From TMED23 sp964643045 (lineage in GTDB: Bacteria; Pseudomonadota; Alphaproteobacteria; Rhodospirillales; UBA2165), in contig CAZXSC010000003.1 of assembly GCA_964643045.1 (NCBI GenBank), positions 1 through 64,000 of the forward strand: DNA of 64,000 nt, in the 5' to 3' direction. The notes beneath the pieces were generated by a model. That model made no database searches and had not been told where the DNA came from. It worked only from the letters and a program-made list of their open reading frames with translations. Numbering within the stretch: position 1 is the first letter of the stretch; each line of letters starts with the position of its first letter. Made by a program: the position numbers and the translations under genes. Positions 8,719 through 17,540 of this stretch are shown here, piece by piece.

Positions 8719-9798
8719 TCATGCTCTGCCTGTATTTTTAAAATAGGGCATTACTTTATTACCGAAAAGCCTCATAGAAGTTTCAGCAATACTAACACCC
8801 ATACCAAACGGATTCACTTGAAGTGATAATTCATCACAACCACCACAGGCCTTATCAAAACGTTCCAATTGCTGGATAATATCTGAAGGTTTTCCAACAA
8901 AAGCTGCTCCACTGTCAATTTGGCTTTCCAGTGTTTGTTCCGCAACTTTAGCTCTAAATACATCATAGTTTCGATAAGCCTTCGAAGGGGACCCATTTGA
9001 ATACTCAGCCATTGCATCAACAATCTGCGCAAAATGTCCCTCTATATGTGGTTTGGCAATACGTAGTGCTTCATCACCATTTTCATGACAGAACATAAAC
9101 ACCGCCATCATCATCTTCGGTTTACCTGGATGTTTGGCCTTTTTCCATGCGCCTCGATAAGTTTCTAATAGTGCGATCGGATCAGCACCGACCCCAGGAA
9201 TAGCCATAATCCAATGGCCCATCTTACCCGCGCGTTCGAATGAATCGGGCGTACCAACTGCCGCGACATAAAAGTTTGGTCTCGGCTTCTGTGTTGGGCG
9301 CGGCATTGTAGTTACGCTATCAAAGCTATGGAATTTTCCTTTGGAAGTCACATTCTCTTTCTCCATGAGCATCTGCACTTGGGATATGCCCTCCTCAAAA
9401 CGCGCAACACTCTCGTCTATGTCTATCTCGAAATGGCGAAACTCTTGTGGCAGAAAAGCCCGAGCAAATCCTACGTCTAAACGCCCATTGGAGAATGCAT
9501 CAAGCATACATAAGTCACTCGCTAGCTTAAGGGGTGAATTAAATGCAGGTAAAACGGCTCCTGTGACCATTCTTGCCGTCTTAGTATGTTGACACGCAGC
9601 TGTAAGAAAGACGATCGGATTTGAGCTGTACCCTCCCCAGTGATGGAAGTAATGTTCAACGGTCCTAACGTGAGAGTAACCATATTCGTCGCAAAGGCCA
9701 ATAAGATGCATGGCTTCATCATAATATTGCACCGGAGACTTTTTATCTTCCCGTTGATCCGGGAAAAATTGAATACCAAATCGCAAGATTAGCTCCAT
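8719..9798 (-). CDS. Luciferase-like (LLM class) flavin-dependent monooxygenase
   Basis: About 359 aa from the ATG at 9798; an in-frame TTG lies 6 bases upstream. The bacterial-luciferase TIM-barrel fold is shown by RFGIQFFPDQ at the N-terminus and by GYSHVRTVEHYFHHWGGYSSNP. TARMVTGAVLPAFNSPLKLASDLCMLDAFSNGR is the typical central segment, followed by RPTQKPRPNFYVAAVGTPDSF. Members use FMNH2 and O2 to oxygenate diverse substrates; this one cannot be assigned a substrate. It is followed within 4 bp by the gentisate-dioxygenase-like gene, suggesting a shared catabolic step on an aromatic or related compound (inference). The flavin reductase partner is not in the window. Confidence 0.82.
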   Translation of the reverse strand: MELILRFGIQFFPDQREDKKSPVQYYDEAMHLIGLCDEYGYSHVRTVEHYFHHWGGYSSNPIVFLTAACQHTKTARMVTGAVLPAFNSPLKLASDLCMLDAFSNGRLDVGFARAFLPQEFRHFEIDIDESVARFEEGISQVQMLMEKENVTSKGKFHSFDSVTTMPRPTQKPRPNFYVAAVGTPDSFERAGKMGHWIMAIPGVGADPIALLETYRGAWKKAKHPGKPKMMMAVFMFCHENGDEALRIAKPHIEGHFAQIVDAMAEYSNGSPSKAYRNYDVFRAKVAEQTLESQIDSGAAFVGKPSDIIQQLERFDKACGGCDELSLQVNPFGMGVSIAETSMRLFGNKVMPYFKNTGRA

Positions 9799-9910
9799 TC
9801 TCAATCATAAACAGACCTTATAGTACAGTTTTTGTATTTACGAATAAAGATTTAATACAGCTTGTTCAATAGTCGGCTATTTTGGCCAATTAAAATAGAA
9901 AGCAACACCT

Positions 9911-9928
9911 CCATATAGCTGTATATGG
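9911..9928. repeat. Perfect 7-bp hairpin downstream of the DUF1015 gene
   Basis: CCATATA (9911-9917), loop GCTG, TATATGG (9922-9928). It lies in the 162-bp gap between the DUF1015 stop and the luciferase-like start. No T-run follows on the minus strand, so it is a poor intrinsic terminator. It may be an operator or mRNA-stabilising stem. Confidence 0.45.
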
Positions 9929-9960
9929 ACATCAATAGTATTTTTTGAAGATTCTAGTAA

Positions 9961-11220
9961 TTATGCAAAAACCAGAGATATCATGCCATCCGCTAGCTTG
10001 GGCTCAAACCATGTACTTTTTGGAGGCATAACCTTTTCTGCATCCGCCACAGAAATCAAATCCTGTATACTCGTAGGATAGAGAGAAAATGCAACAGTCC
10101 AATCCCCACTATCAACTCTTTTTTCGAGCTCCGTCATGCCTCTTATACCGCCAACAAAATCTATACGTGGGTCTATACGTGGGTCTCCAATTCCCAAAAT
10201 TGGCTCCATCAGTCGGTCACTTAGTATGCTGACATCTAATTGGTCTACAGGAGATGCCGAACTAGGAACTGGAACTTTGACAGAAAGCGAATACCAACTG
10301 CCAGAAAGATACATACTAAAACTGTTACGTGCATTCGGCCTTGCGGCCTGAGTTTGCTTCTCTACATCAAAAATCTCACTAATTTTACCAATAAACTGGG
10401 ATTCAGAAAATCCGTTCAAATCCTTAACTACCCGATTATATTCGTAAATCCTAACTTCCGATTCAGGGAAACTAACTATTAGGAAAGAATTATAGAGATG
10501 GTCTTCAGACGGGCTTTTAGCAACTTCGTTTCTAGATTCAGAAACACGACACGCTGCCGCTGAACGATGATGACCATCAGCTATATAGATAACACCGATT
10601 TCATTAAAGCCTTTTGTGATTTTTTCTATATCAATTGCATCTCTAACTATCCATAACGTATGTTCAACCTTACCATCGCCGATCACATGATAATCTGCTG
10701 CATAAGACACGGTTCTTTCTATTACGCCTTCGAGAAGGTTGTTTGATTTGTGGATCGCGAGAACTGGTCCAGTTTGTGCGTTAACGGCATCTATTTGACG
10801 CACTCTGTCAGTTTCTTTATCAGGCCTAGTATGCTCATGACGTCGAATATAATTCTTTTTATACGCCTCAATAGAGCCTGCAACAACAATTCCTGTTTGA
10901 ATATGATCTCCCATTTTAATGCGATATATATAATAGTATTCCTCAGTATCACGTCTCAGGATGCCGTCCATAATCATTTTATTAAAGTTTTCTCTAGCCT
11001 TATCATAAACTTTATCGGATTGCGTATCTGTCCCTAGGGGCAAATCTATTTCCGGTTTTGATATATGAAGGAAACTCCATGGTTTGTTTTTTGCTAATGC
11101 GGCAGCTTCACTTGTACTTACTACATCGTATGGGGGAGCCACCACCTCTTGCGCCAAATCAGGAACTGGCCGCAAAGCTGCGAAAGGACGTACTAGGGGT
11201 TTTTCTAGGAGATCACTCAC
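9961..11220 (-). CDS. DUF1015 family protein
   Basis: 419 aa, normal length for DUF1015. The opening PLVRPFAALRPVPDLAQEVVAPPYDVVS and the central IYIADGHHRSAAACRV are the family hallmarks. Function is not established; the family is a conserved cytosolic protein sometimes called HTH-like or SpoOJ-like without good support. The start is GTG at 11220, with purine-rich AGGTGCAGG upstream. A perfect 12-bp tandem duplication inside the gene (10160-10183) repeats Asp-Pro-Arg-Ile in frame. Divergent neighbours are lacking; degP ends 127 bp upstream on the same strand. Confidence 0.88.
   Translation of the reverse strand: MSDLLEKPLVRPFAALRPVPDLAQEVVAPPYDVVSTSEAAALAKNKPWSFLHISKPEIDLPLGTDTQSDKVYDKARENFNKMIMDGILRRDTEEYYYIYRIKMGDHIQTGIVVAGSIEAYKKNYIRRHEHTRPDKETDRVRQIDAVNAQTGPVLAIHKSNNLLEGVIERTVSYAADYHVIGDGKVEHTLWIVRDAIDIEKITKGFNEIGVIYIADGHHRSAAACRVSESRNEVAKSPSEDHLYNSFLIVSFPESEVRIYEYNRVVKDLNGFSESQFIGKISEIFDVEKQTQAARPNARNSFSMYLSGSWYSLSVKVPVPSSASPVDQLDVSILSDRLMEPILGIGDPRIDPRIDFVGGIRGMTELEKRVDSGDWTVAFSLYPTSIQDLISVADAEKVMPPKSTWFEPKLADGMISLVFA
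10160..10183. repeat. 12-bp in-frame tandem duplication inside the DUF1015 gene
   Basis: tctatacgtggg at 10160-10171 is repeated exactly at 10172-10183. On the coding strand this gives the peptide DPRIDPRID, four residues duplicated in frame, so the reading frame stays open. Confidence 0.9.
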
Positions 11221-11347
11221 TGACTATACCTGCACCTAACGGTTTATGGCTAGAGGTTACTTGCCAACGCCTCGAACTGAGTAGGGAACACAACATGCTA
11301 AATGATAATGACAACACCAACCTCACAATCGAACTTAACTTCCAGGA

Positions 11348-12808
11348 CTATTTTTTTACATGGCGCAGAGCTACAAACCTCAAACCAGATTGTCCTTCAA
11401 TCAAAAAAAGTATCGATTTACGCCCTGCCTTCCTTGACTCGGTAATCTGTTTATCAATATCGGATGGAGAATTAATTTCAACTTGGCTCGCTTCAACAAT
11501 GCGATCCCCTATTGTTATACCTTTTTCTGCAGCAGCGCCGTCCTTATCAACGGCTACAACTACGACACCTTTTGCATTACTTTTTAGGTTAAACTTTTTT
11601 CGCAATCTTTGCGTAATTGCATTCACACTGAGGCCTATTGAAGCTATTTGAACGACCTCGCTGTTAGCGCTATTTTGTTTTGGCCTGTTGGCTTTTTTGG
11701 CCACTACTTCCTCGTCAAGTTCTCCTACACTCACTTTCATTACAACTTTCTTTCTATCGCGCCAAACTTCAATAGAAACTTCAGTATCTACTCCAGTTTC
11801 TGCAACAATCTTTGGTAAATTGCGCATTTCTTTAACTACCTTATTACCGAATTTCAAGATTATATCACCCGGTTTTATCCCTGCTTTCGCTGCGGGACTA
11901 TTTTCAGTGACACTGGCCACTAACGCCCCCTCAGCTGCCCGAAGTCCCAAGCTTTCTGCAATTTCGTCCGTTACTTTTTGGATCCGTACCCCGAGCCAAC
12001 CGCGCCTCGTTTTGCCAAACCTAACCAGTTGAGTTATCACATTTTTTGCTATACCTGAAGGGATAGAGAACCCGATACCAATGCTGCCTCCAGAAGGCGA
12101 GAATATTGCTGTGTTTATTCCAATGACCTCACCTTTCATGTTAAACAGCGGACCGCCAGAATTACCTCGATTAATTGACGCGTCAGTTTGAATGAAATCA
12201 TCATATGGTCCAGAATTAATATTTCGCCCACGCGCCGAAATTATACCTGCTGTTACGGTTCCCCCAAGACCGAATGGATTGCCAATTGCAACAACCCAAT
12301 CACCTACCCGCATTTTGTCTGAGTTACCTAACTTGACAAAGGGCAATGCCCCTTTAGGCTTTACTCTCAAAACTGCTATATCAGTTTTGATGTCGCGACC
12401 AATCACCTCAGCTTTTAACGTCTGATTATTTTGCAAAGTAACAGTAATTTCATCAGCACCTTGAATCACATGATTATTGGTTACCACTATACCCTTGCCA
12501 TCAACAATGAATCCCGAACCTAACGACGACGATTTCCGTTGTTGCTGTGGACTGTTTCGCTCAAAGAATTCGCGAAAAAGATCTTCAAATGGCGAACCGG
12601 GCGGAAATTGTGGTAATTGAGGGACCCTACCTGTACTATTCTTAGCAACAGCTGTTGTTGAAACATTAACAACGGCTGGAAGTAGTTTTTCAGCTAAATC
12701 AGCAAAATTTTGCGGTACTGAGCGTGCATGCAATTCAAGTGGAAAAACAATGATCAAAAGCAACGAGGCAATAAATCTATATTCGACAAATTTCAAATTA
12801 GCTCGCAT
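11348..12808 (-). CDS. degP: Periplasmic serine protease, DegP/MucD (Do) type
   Basis: 486 aa from ATG 12808, chosen because a signal peptide (hydrophobic FIASLLLIIVFPLELHARS) follows and GGAAG lies upstream; the open frame extends 35 codons further without such features. The chymotrypsin-like triad is visible as His113 (TNNHVIQGADE), Asp143 (KTDIAVLRV) and Ser217 (NRGNSGGPLFN). Two PDZ domains follow: GWLGVRIQKVTDEIAESLGL, and a second after about residue 370. It degrades or holds misfolded envelope proteins. The position behind hflK-hflC-DUF2065 matches the usual alphaproteobacterial membrane-quality-control cluster. degQ or mucD would be equally fair names. Confidence 0.92.
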   Translation of the reverse strand: MRANLKFVEYRFIASLLLIIVFPLELHARSVPQNFADLAEKLLPAVVNVSTTAVAKNSTGRVPQLPQFPPGSPFEDLFREFFERNSPQQQRKSSSLGSGFIVDGKGIVVTNNHVIQGADEITVTLQNNQTLKAEVIGRDIKTDIAVLRVKPKGALPFVKLGNSDKMRVGDWVVAIGNPFGLGGTVTAGIISARGRNINSGPYDDFIQTDASINRGNSGGPLFNMKGEVIGINTAIFSPSGGSIGIGFSIPSGIAKNVITQLVRFGKTRRGWLGVRIQKVTDEIAESLGLRAAEGALVASVTENSPAAKAGIKPGDIILKFGNKVVKEMRNLPKIVAETGVDTEVSIEVWRDRKKVVMKVSVGELDEEVVAKKANRPKQNSANSEVVQIASIGLSVNAITQRLRKKFNLKSNAKGVVVVAVDKDGAAAEKGITIGDRIVEASQVEINSPSDIDKQITESRKAGRKSILFLIEGQSGLRFVALRHVKK

Positions 12809-12943
12809 CGCTTCCAGTTCTCCAGTTAATGGGAAAGTAATGTTCTGTATTAATCGCAAATTAACAAACTGACCTTGTTTAAAGACATGTGAATTAAATT
12901 CCACCCAAATCAAAGACGTAATTTGACAAAAAAAAATGTATTC

Positions 12944-13129
12944 TCATATTCGAACCAGCCAGATGCATGCCACACCAAAAAGCATTGCAACCATACCAGC
13001 GCGGCGCAAAATCTTATTGGGCTGATCAATAATATTTATCATACATTTTTTCATAGCCTCTGGAAAAACAGCGTACAATAACCCTTCTAGAGCAATTGCC
13101 AACGAAATTGCAGTTAAAATCTCAATCAT
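12944..13129 (-). CDS. DUF2065 family small membrane protein
   Basis: 61 aa. An N-terminal amphipathic helix (MIEILTAISLAIALEGLLYAVFPE) and a C-terminal membrane helix (GMVAMLFGVACIWLVRI) match DUF2065. The family is commonly placed directly after hflC; function is not known, though an accessory role in the HflKC-FtsH or protease complex is a reasonable guess. It starts 17 bp after hflC. Confidence 0.88.
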   Translation of the reverse strand: MIEILTAISLAIALEGLLYAVFPEAMKKCMINIIDQPNKILRRAGMVAMLFGVACIWLVRI

Positions 13130-13146
13130 TTTGTCTTTAATTCCTT

Positions 13147-14025
13147 TTATTTCCCCCTTTTGGCGCCACTATTTTTCCCAAAAAACTTAAAGAAATCGGA
13201 GTCAGGTGATAAAACCATCGTTGTTCCTTCTCCAAACGCTTTACTGTAAGCTTCCATAGACCGATAAAATTCAAAAAATTCCCTATCCTGCCCAAAAGCC
13301 TCATTTAAGATCGATGTTTTAGCACCTTCACCAATACCACGTTGAATCTGGGCCTCCTTTTGTGCATCTGCTAGTATAACCGTACGCTGACGATCAGCAT
13401 CTGCCTGAGTTTTCGCCTTTAGTTCAGCGCCTTGTGCCCGAAGTTTTGCCGCCTCAGCTATGCGCTGTGACCGCATTCTGTTGTAAACAGACTGAGAGGT
13501 CGTTTCAGGTAAATCAGTTCTACCTATCCGCACATCGATTACCTCAATACCAAATTGGGGAGCCTGTTTTTTTAACTGACTTGTAATCAATCCCATTACA
13601 TCGTCTCGTTTGTTTGACAACATGTCACCGAGTAAAACTTTTCCGACCACCGACCTGACAGCCGCATTTAGTCTTCCCCCAAAAATTTGACGGAAATTCG
13701 CATCCGTCTGCGCAGTTTTCAAAAACTCCAAAGGATTTACGATTTTGTAACGAACAAACGAATCAACAATTATTCGTTTTTGATCATTTAAAATAATTTC
13801 CTGTGCAGGTGGATCAAGGTCAAGTATCCGCCGATCGTAATAATTTACATTTTGAACGAAAGGTAATTTAACCTTTAAACCAGGTTTGCTCTCAACACGA
13901 ACAGGATTGCCAAATTGCAAAATAAGAGCTTGCTGCGTTTGATGAACAGTGAACAAGGAAGCAGATGCAACTATTCCTCCGACTAACACAATAATTCCCA
14001 CTAGGGCGAGGACAACTTTATTCAT
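13147..14025 (-). CDS. hflC: Modulator of FtsH protease HflC
   Basis: 292 aa. One N-terminal membrane anchor (VVLALVGIIVLVGGIVASASL, residues 4-24) is followed by the SPFH/prohibitin domain (QQALILQFGNPVRVESKPGL onward). A charged coiled coil follows (RIAEAAKLRAQGAELKAKTQADADRQR). With HflK it forms the large periplasm-facing ring that encloses FtsH and modulates membrane-protein degradation. Its ATG overlaps the hflK stop by one base (TAATG), implying translational coupling. Confidence 0.95.
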   Translation of the reverse strand: MNKVVLALVGIIVLVGGIVASASLFTVHQTQQALILQFGNPVRVESKPGLKVKLPFVQNVNYYDRRILDLDPPAQEIILNDQKRIIVDSFVRYKIVNPLEFLKTAQTDANFRQIFGGRLNAAVRSVVGKVLLGDMLSNKRDDVMGLITSQLKKQAPQFGIEVIDVRIGRTDLPETTSQSVYNRMRSQRIAEAAKLRAQGAELKAKTQADADRQRTVILADAQKEAQIQRGIGEGAKTSILNEAFGQDREFFEFYRSMEAYSKAFGEGTTMVLSPDSDFFKFFGKNSGAKRGK

Positions 14026-15137
14026 TAGTTTACTCCTCCGCTACGTTTCTTTATTTCCGGAAGTGGTAAATATGGTATTACACCAGTGCCGCCCTCACCT
14101 TTATCTATGATTACCTTTTCAGAATCTTGGAGCACTTGTTGCATACGTTCTAAATAAAGACGGGATCGCGTAACTTGCTTACCGCCCTTATAAGCCTGGT
14201 AGACAGACAAAAATCGTTTTGCCTCACCTTCAGCCTCTCGCGTTAATTTTTCTTTATAAGCTATCGCCTCCTGAATCATCCTTTCAGCCTCACCTTTAGC
14301 CTTTGGAAGAATATCATTGGCATAAGCCTGTGCCTCATTCTGTTGGCGTTCCCGATCTTGCTTTGCACGTTGGACGTCATTGAAAGCATCTATAACCTGC
14401 TTTGGAGGCTCAACTTTCTGCATCTTTACCGAGTCAATAAATACACCAGCTGCATACCCATCAAGAATTTTCTGCAAAACATCATGAGTTTTACGTTCGA
14501 CTTGTTGCCGTTGTTTTGCCAATGCATCTTCAAGCGTATTTTGGCCAACGATCTCTCTAATTGCGCTTTCGGAAGCCAACTTGACCGTTTCCTCTGGATT
14601 GCGAATGTTAAAAAGAAATTCAGCGGCATTTTTGATACGCCATTGGACCTGATAATCTATATCAATAATATTCTGATCTCCAGTAAGCATTAGGCTTTCT
14701 TCGGGAACGTCACGAACGTTACCTCCTCCCGCTCCTCTTGGCCCGGCTTCTCGGAACCCCACACTAGTTATATTAGTATTGGTTACGTCTGGTGTGAAAA
14801 CCTGGCCAATTGGTGCTGGGAACCAATAATTTAGCCCCGGTGTTGTCATTTGAACAAATTTACCAAACAAAAGCTCAACACCTTGCTCACTCGGCTGCAC
14901 CCTGTAAAATCCGGTGCCAAGCCAAACAATAATAGCTACAAGAACTAACAGGACAACTCGCTTGGCTCCGCCTCCACCGCCCGGCAAAAATTTCTTAAAC
15001 TTATCCTGACTTCGACGTAACATCTCCTCGATGTCGGGAGGTTGCTGACCAGACCCACCGCCTCCACCACCCCAAGGGCCTTGTCCGCCACCACCTGATC
15101 CGCCCCAAGGGCCTCCGCGTTGGATATCCCACATCAT
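14025..15137 (-). CDS. hflK: Modulator of FtsH protease HflK
   Basis: 370 aa; two ATGs (15137 and 15134) could serve, with AAGGAA upstream. The N-terminal 50 residues are glycine- and tryptophan-rich (GGPWGGSGGGGQGPWGGG), typical of HflK. Then come one membrane helix (VVLLVLVAIIVWLGTGFYRV, about residues 61-80), the SPFH domain and the coiled-coil region (AEGEAKRFLSVYQAYK). Partner of HflC. It is probably the first gene of the hflK-hflC-DUF2065-degP operon; the promoter should lie in the gap before mrp. Confidence 0.95.
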   Translation of the reverse strand: MMWDIQRGGPWGGSGGGGQGPWGGGGGGSGQQPPDIEEMLRRSQDKFKKFLPGGGGGAKRVVLLVLVAIIVWLGTGFYRVQPSEQGVELLFGKFVQMTTPGLNYWFPAPIGQVFTPDVTNTNITSVGFREAGPRGAGGGNVRDVPEESLMLTGDQNIIDIDYQVQWRIKNAAEFLFNIRNPEETVKLASESAIREIVGQNTLEDALAKQRQQVERKTHDVLQKILDGYAAGVFIDSVKMQKVEPPKQVIDAFNDVQRAKQDRERQQNEAQAYANDILPKAKGEAERMIQEAIAYKEKLTREAEGEAKRFLSVYQAYKGGKQVTRSRLYLERMQQVLQDSEKVIIDKGEGGTGVIPYLPLPEIKKRSGGVN

Positions 15138-15205
15138 AATTTCGTTCCTTATCTTTTATAATTCAGCTCATTTGTGCATTCGGTTTTGATTTCACTAATC
15201 GAAAC

Positions 15206-15235
15206 ATACTATCTTGCCTTATACTATCTTGCCTT
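15206..15235. repeat. 15-bp perfect tandem duplication in the hflK-mrp intergenic region
   Basis: atactatcttgcctt occurs at 15206-15220 and again at 15221-15235. It lies about 70 bp upstream of hflK and about 100 bp upstream of mrp, inside the divergent promoter region, so it may alter spacing of control elements. Confidence 0.9.
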
Positions 15236-15337
15236 ATATGACAGGTTTCACCTTCTTGCAATGGTATCTCGATCTTGTGTTGCCTGTTTTAGTCTTCTAT
15301 CTTAACAAACGAACTAATGTACTCTGGAGTCTTAAAT

Positions 15338-16432
15338 ATGTCAGAGATCACTGCTGAGCAAGTCCTCAATGCGTTAAAAAAAATAAAGGACCCTGATCAA
15401 GATAATAATATCGTCAGCTTAGACATGATTTCTGGCCTACAGATCAAAGATGGGCATGTTGCATTTAGTATAAATATTGATGCCAAACGAGGCGCCAAGC
15501 TTGAACCCCTGCGGAAAGCTGCAGAAAATGCTGTATATGATCTACCAGGAGTTCTGACGGTAACCGCCGTGTTAACAGCTGAACGCGAGACAAATTCTAG
15601 GTCAAGTGAAGCTCCAAGTAATCAAAACCCCGCTAGTTCTGCCGTTCCACAGCCAGCCACATTTCAGAAAATGGACCTGCTTGGTATTGATTCAGTTATA
15701 GCCATAGCGTCCGGAAAAGGGGGTGTCGGTAAATCAACAACGGCTGTTAATTTAGCCATCGCCATGGCCGCAGATGGAAAACGCATTGGCCTGCTTGATG
15801 CAGATATTTATGGGCCATCAATACCTCTCATGCTGGGAATAACTGAAAAACCAAGTCAAACGGCAAGTGGCTTGATCGCCCCTCTTGAAAATTATGGCAT
15901 TAAATGCATGTCAATTGGCTTTCTTATTGATGAAGCAACCGCAATGGTTTGGCGAGGACCAATGGCGACAGGCGCACTAGAGCAGTTACTTAAAGATGTC
16001 GCTTGGGGTGAGTTAGACTGTCTAATAATTGATTTGCCTCCAGGAACGGGGGATATTCATTTAACCATGGCTCAGCGCATACCCCTTTCAGGAGCAATCA
16101 TCGTTTCTACACCCCAGGACATAGCATTGGCGGATGCCCGAAAAGGGCTTAACATGTTTGAAAAAGTTGATATCCCCGTTTTTGGTTTAATCGAAAATAT
16201 GAGTTATTTTAATTGTCCACACTGCGGCGAGCGCACCGAAATTTTTAGTCATGGTGGCGCCCGGAAGGAAGCTGAGAAATTAGGAATGGATTTCTTAGGT
16301 GAAATTCCCCTCGATATTGTTATCCGTAAAACATCGGATAATGGAAAACCTATTGTAGCGACCGAACAAAATAGTCCTCATTCAAAAAATTACCTAGAAA
16401 TAGCAAACAGAGTTTGGGATAAAATTAATTGA
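15338..16432 (+). CDS. mrp: Mrp/ApbC family Fe-S cluster carrier ATPase
   Basis: 364 aa from the ATG at 15338, preferred over the ATG at 15317 because GGAG lies the right distance upstream. The N-terminal MIP18/DUF59 domain (residues 1-80) is followed by a linker and the P-loop domain with the deviant Walker A SGKGGVGKST (about 125-134). The C-terminal Cys pair in NCPHCGE bridges an Fe-S cluster between subunits. It delivers clusters to apoproteins. Relevant locally because several Fe-S enzymes (RdhA-like protein, XdhA) are encoded nearby, although Mrp is a general factor. Confidence 0.95.
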   Translation: MSEITAEQVLNALKKIKDPDQDNNIVSLDMISGLQIKDGHVAFSINIDAKRGAKLEPLRKAAENAVYDLPGVLTVTAVLTAERETNSRSSEAPSNQNPASSAVPQPATFQKMDLLGIDSVIAIASGKGGVGKSTTAVNLAIAMAADGKRIGLLDADIYGPSIPLMLGITEKPSQTASGLIAPLENYGIKCMSIGFLIDEATAMVWRGPMATGALEQLLKDVAWGELDCLIIDLPPGTGDIHLTMAQRIPLSGAIIVSTPQDIALADARKGLNMFEKVDIPVFGLIENMSYFNCPHCGERTEIFSHGGARKEAEKLGMDFLGEIPLDIVIRKTSDNGKPIVATEQNSPHSKNYLEIANRVWDKIN

Positions 16433-16471
16433 TGCTGGTCGACTATGGGATATTAATACATACTGATTTTA

Positions 16472-16496
16472 CTTTGGTGATTTTTTTTAATCAAAG
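16472..16496. terminator. Possible bidirectional terminator hairpin between mrp and the COG0523 gene
   Basis: CTTT..TGATT and AATCAAAG surround a T-rich loop (16472-16496), forming an imperfect stem with a GG bulge in the gap between two convergent genes. The loop rather than the flank holds the T-run, so activity is doubtful. Confidence 0.3.
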
Positions 16497-16515
16497 ACCA
16501 GAAGATTGTAATTTA

Positions 16516-17526
16516 CTATTTCAAAAGTCGCATTAGTTCGGTTTCGATTTGATCCCAGTCAACAGCTTCCTCATCAGGCAAAATAGCCTCCAAACGTGAA
16601 TCCCGTCGATAGGCAATAGGCATAAATGTCATCTCTCCTTTTACCCGGTCAATCAGCAGCCAATCCTCTCCTATACGAAACGCGCCTTTAATCCGCTCAA
16701 CTTTCTCCAATCCCTGAGGCCCGGGAGGCCCGAGATAATCAATTAACGCATCTTGATCAAATATTTCATCGTGTGAAAAGATCCATCCACACGCTTGATA
16801 ACCGCTCCCTTTATTTTCTGCTCGCACAGGCTTTCTTGGGCTCGGGCGAGTAACGTTGGTCGATATTACAATATTAGAAGAGTGCAGATCTTGAAAAAGT
16901 GGTAAGCGTTTTTCATTTGCCCTCAAATCTAATAATTCGAGATCGATGTCCCCCATAGTAGTCTCACCAATTATTAGCTTCGGTGGGAATAATGACTTCG
17001 CCCACTTATAATAAGTCTTTAGATCTTCAGCGCTTGCTAAATCAATTTTAGAGGCAATTAATATATCGGACAAATAAACTTGATCACGAAATATGGCGAC
17101 TTCTGCGATGCGAGAATCATCAATAAAACGTGGGTCTACAAGACAAACCACAGCACCAACATCAACGGTATCTTTTAGGTCTGCACTTCTCAATTGATCT
17201 AAAATTCCTGCGGGATGGCCCAACCCCGTTGGTTCTATCAATAAACGATCTGGACGGGACCGCTGAAAAATCTCCGCTACTGCCTCTCGCATCGGTACAT
17301 TCATTACGCAACATATACAACCGCCCGGAATTTCGCGGATAGTGACGTTGGTCTCATTATTAATTTCGAGTGCCGTTTGATCAACAGCTACTTCACCAAA
17401 CTCATTAATCAAAATAGCCCAGCTTTCGTTCTCTGGCTTACGGGATAACAAGGAGCGTATTGTAGTTGTTTTACCAACGCCAAAGAAACCGGTTAACAAA
17501 GTTGTGGGTATACTTTTTTTTGTCAA
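16516..17526 (-). CDS. COG0523 family GTPase (CobW-like metallochaperone)
   Basis: 336 aa, G3E GTPase. Walker A GFFGVGKT is at residues 13-20, the metal-binding GGCICC at 68-73, and IEPTGLGHP in the switch region. The C-terminal CobW_C domain is present but lacks the His/Asp-rich loop seen in the second CobW of this window. It could load cobalt into the B12 pathway, or serve zinc homeostasis or another metal enzyme; the sequence does not decide. The start is TTG at 17526, with TTGGA upstream. It follows the exostosin-like gene by 14 bp on the same strand, so the two are probably co-transcribed. Confidence 0.85.
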   Translation of the reverse strand: MTKKSIPTTLLTGFFGVGKTTTIRSLLSRKPENESWAILINEFGEVAVDQTALEINNETNVTIREIPGGCICCVMNVPMREAVAEIFQRSRPDRLLIEPTGLGHPAGILDQLRSADLKDTVDVGAVVCLVDPRFIDDSRIAEVAIFRDQVYLSDILIASKIDLASAEDLKTYYKWAKSLFPPKLIIGETTMGDIDLELLDLRANEKRLPLFQDLHSSNIVISTNVTRPSPRKPVRAENKGSGYQACGWIFSHDEIFDQDALIDYLGPPGPQGLEKVERIKGAFRIGEDWLLIDRVKGEMTFMPIAYRRDSRLEAILPDEEAVDWDQIETELMRLLK

Positions 17527-17540
17527 ATTTATTTATCCAA

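Noticed and set aside
11058..11651. 197-codon plus-strand frame between the DUF1015 and degP genes
   Set aside because: Mostly antisense to the 5' end of DUF1015 and the 3' end of degP; low-complexity composition and no motif.
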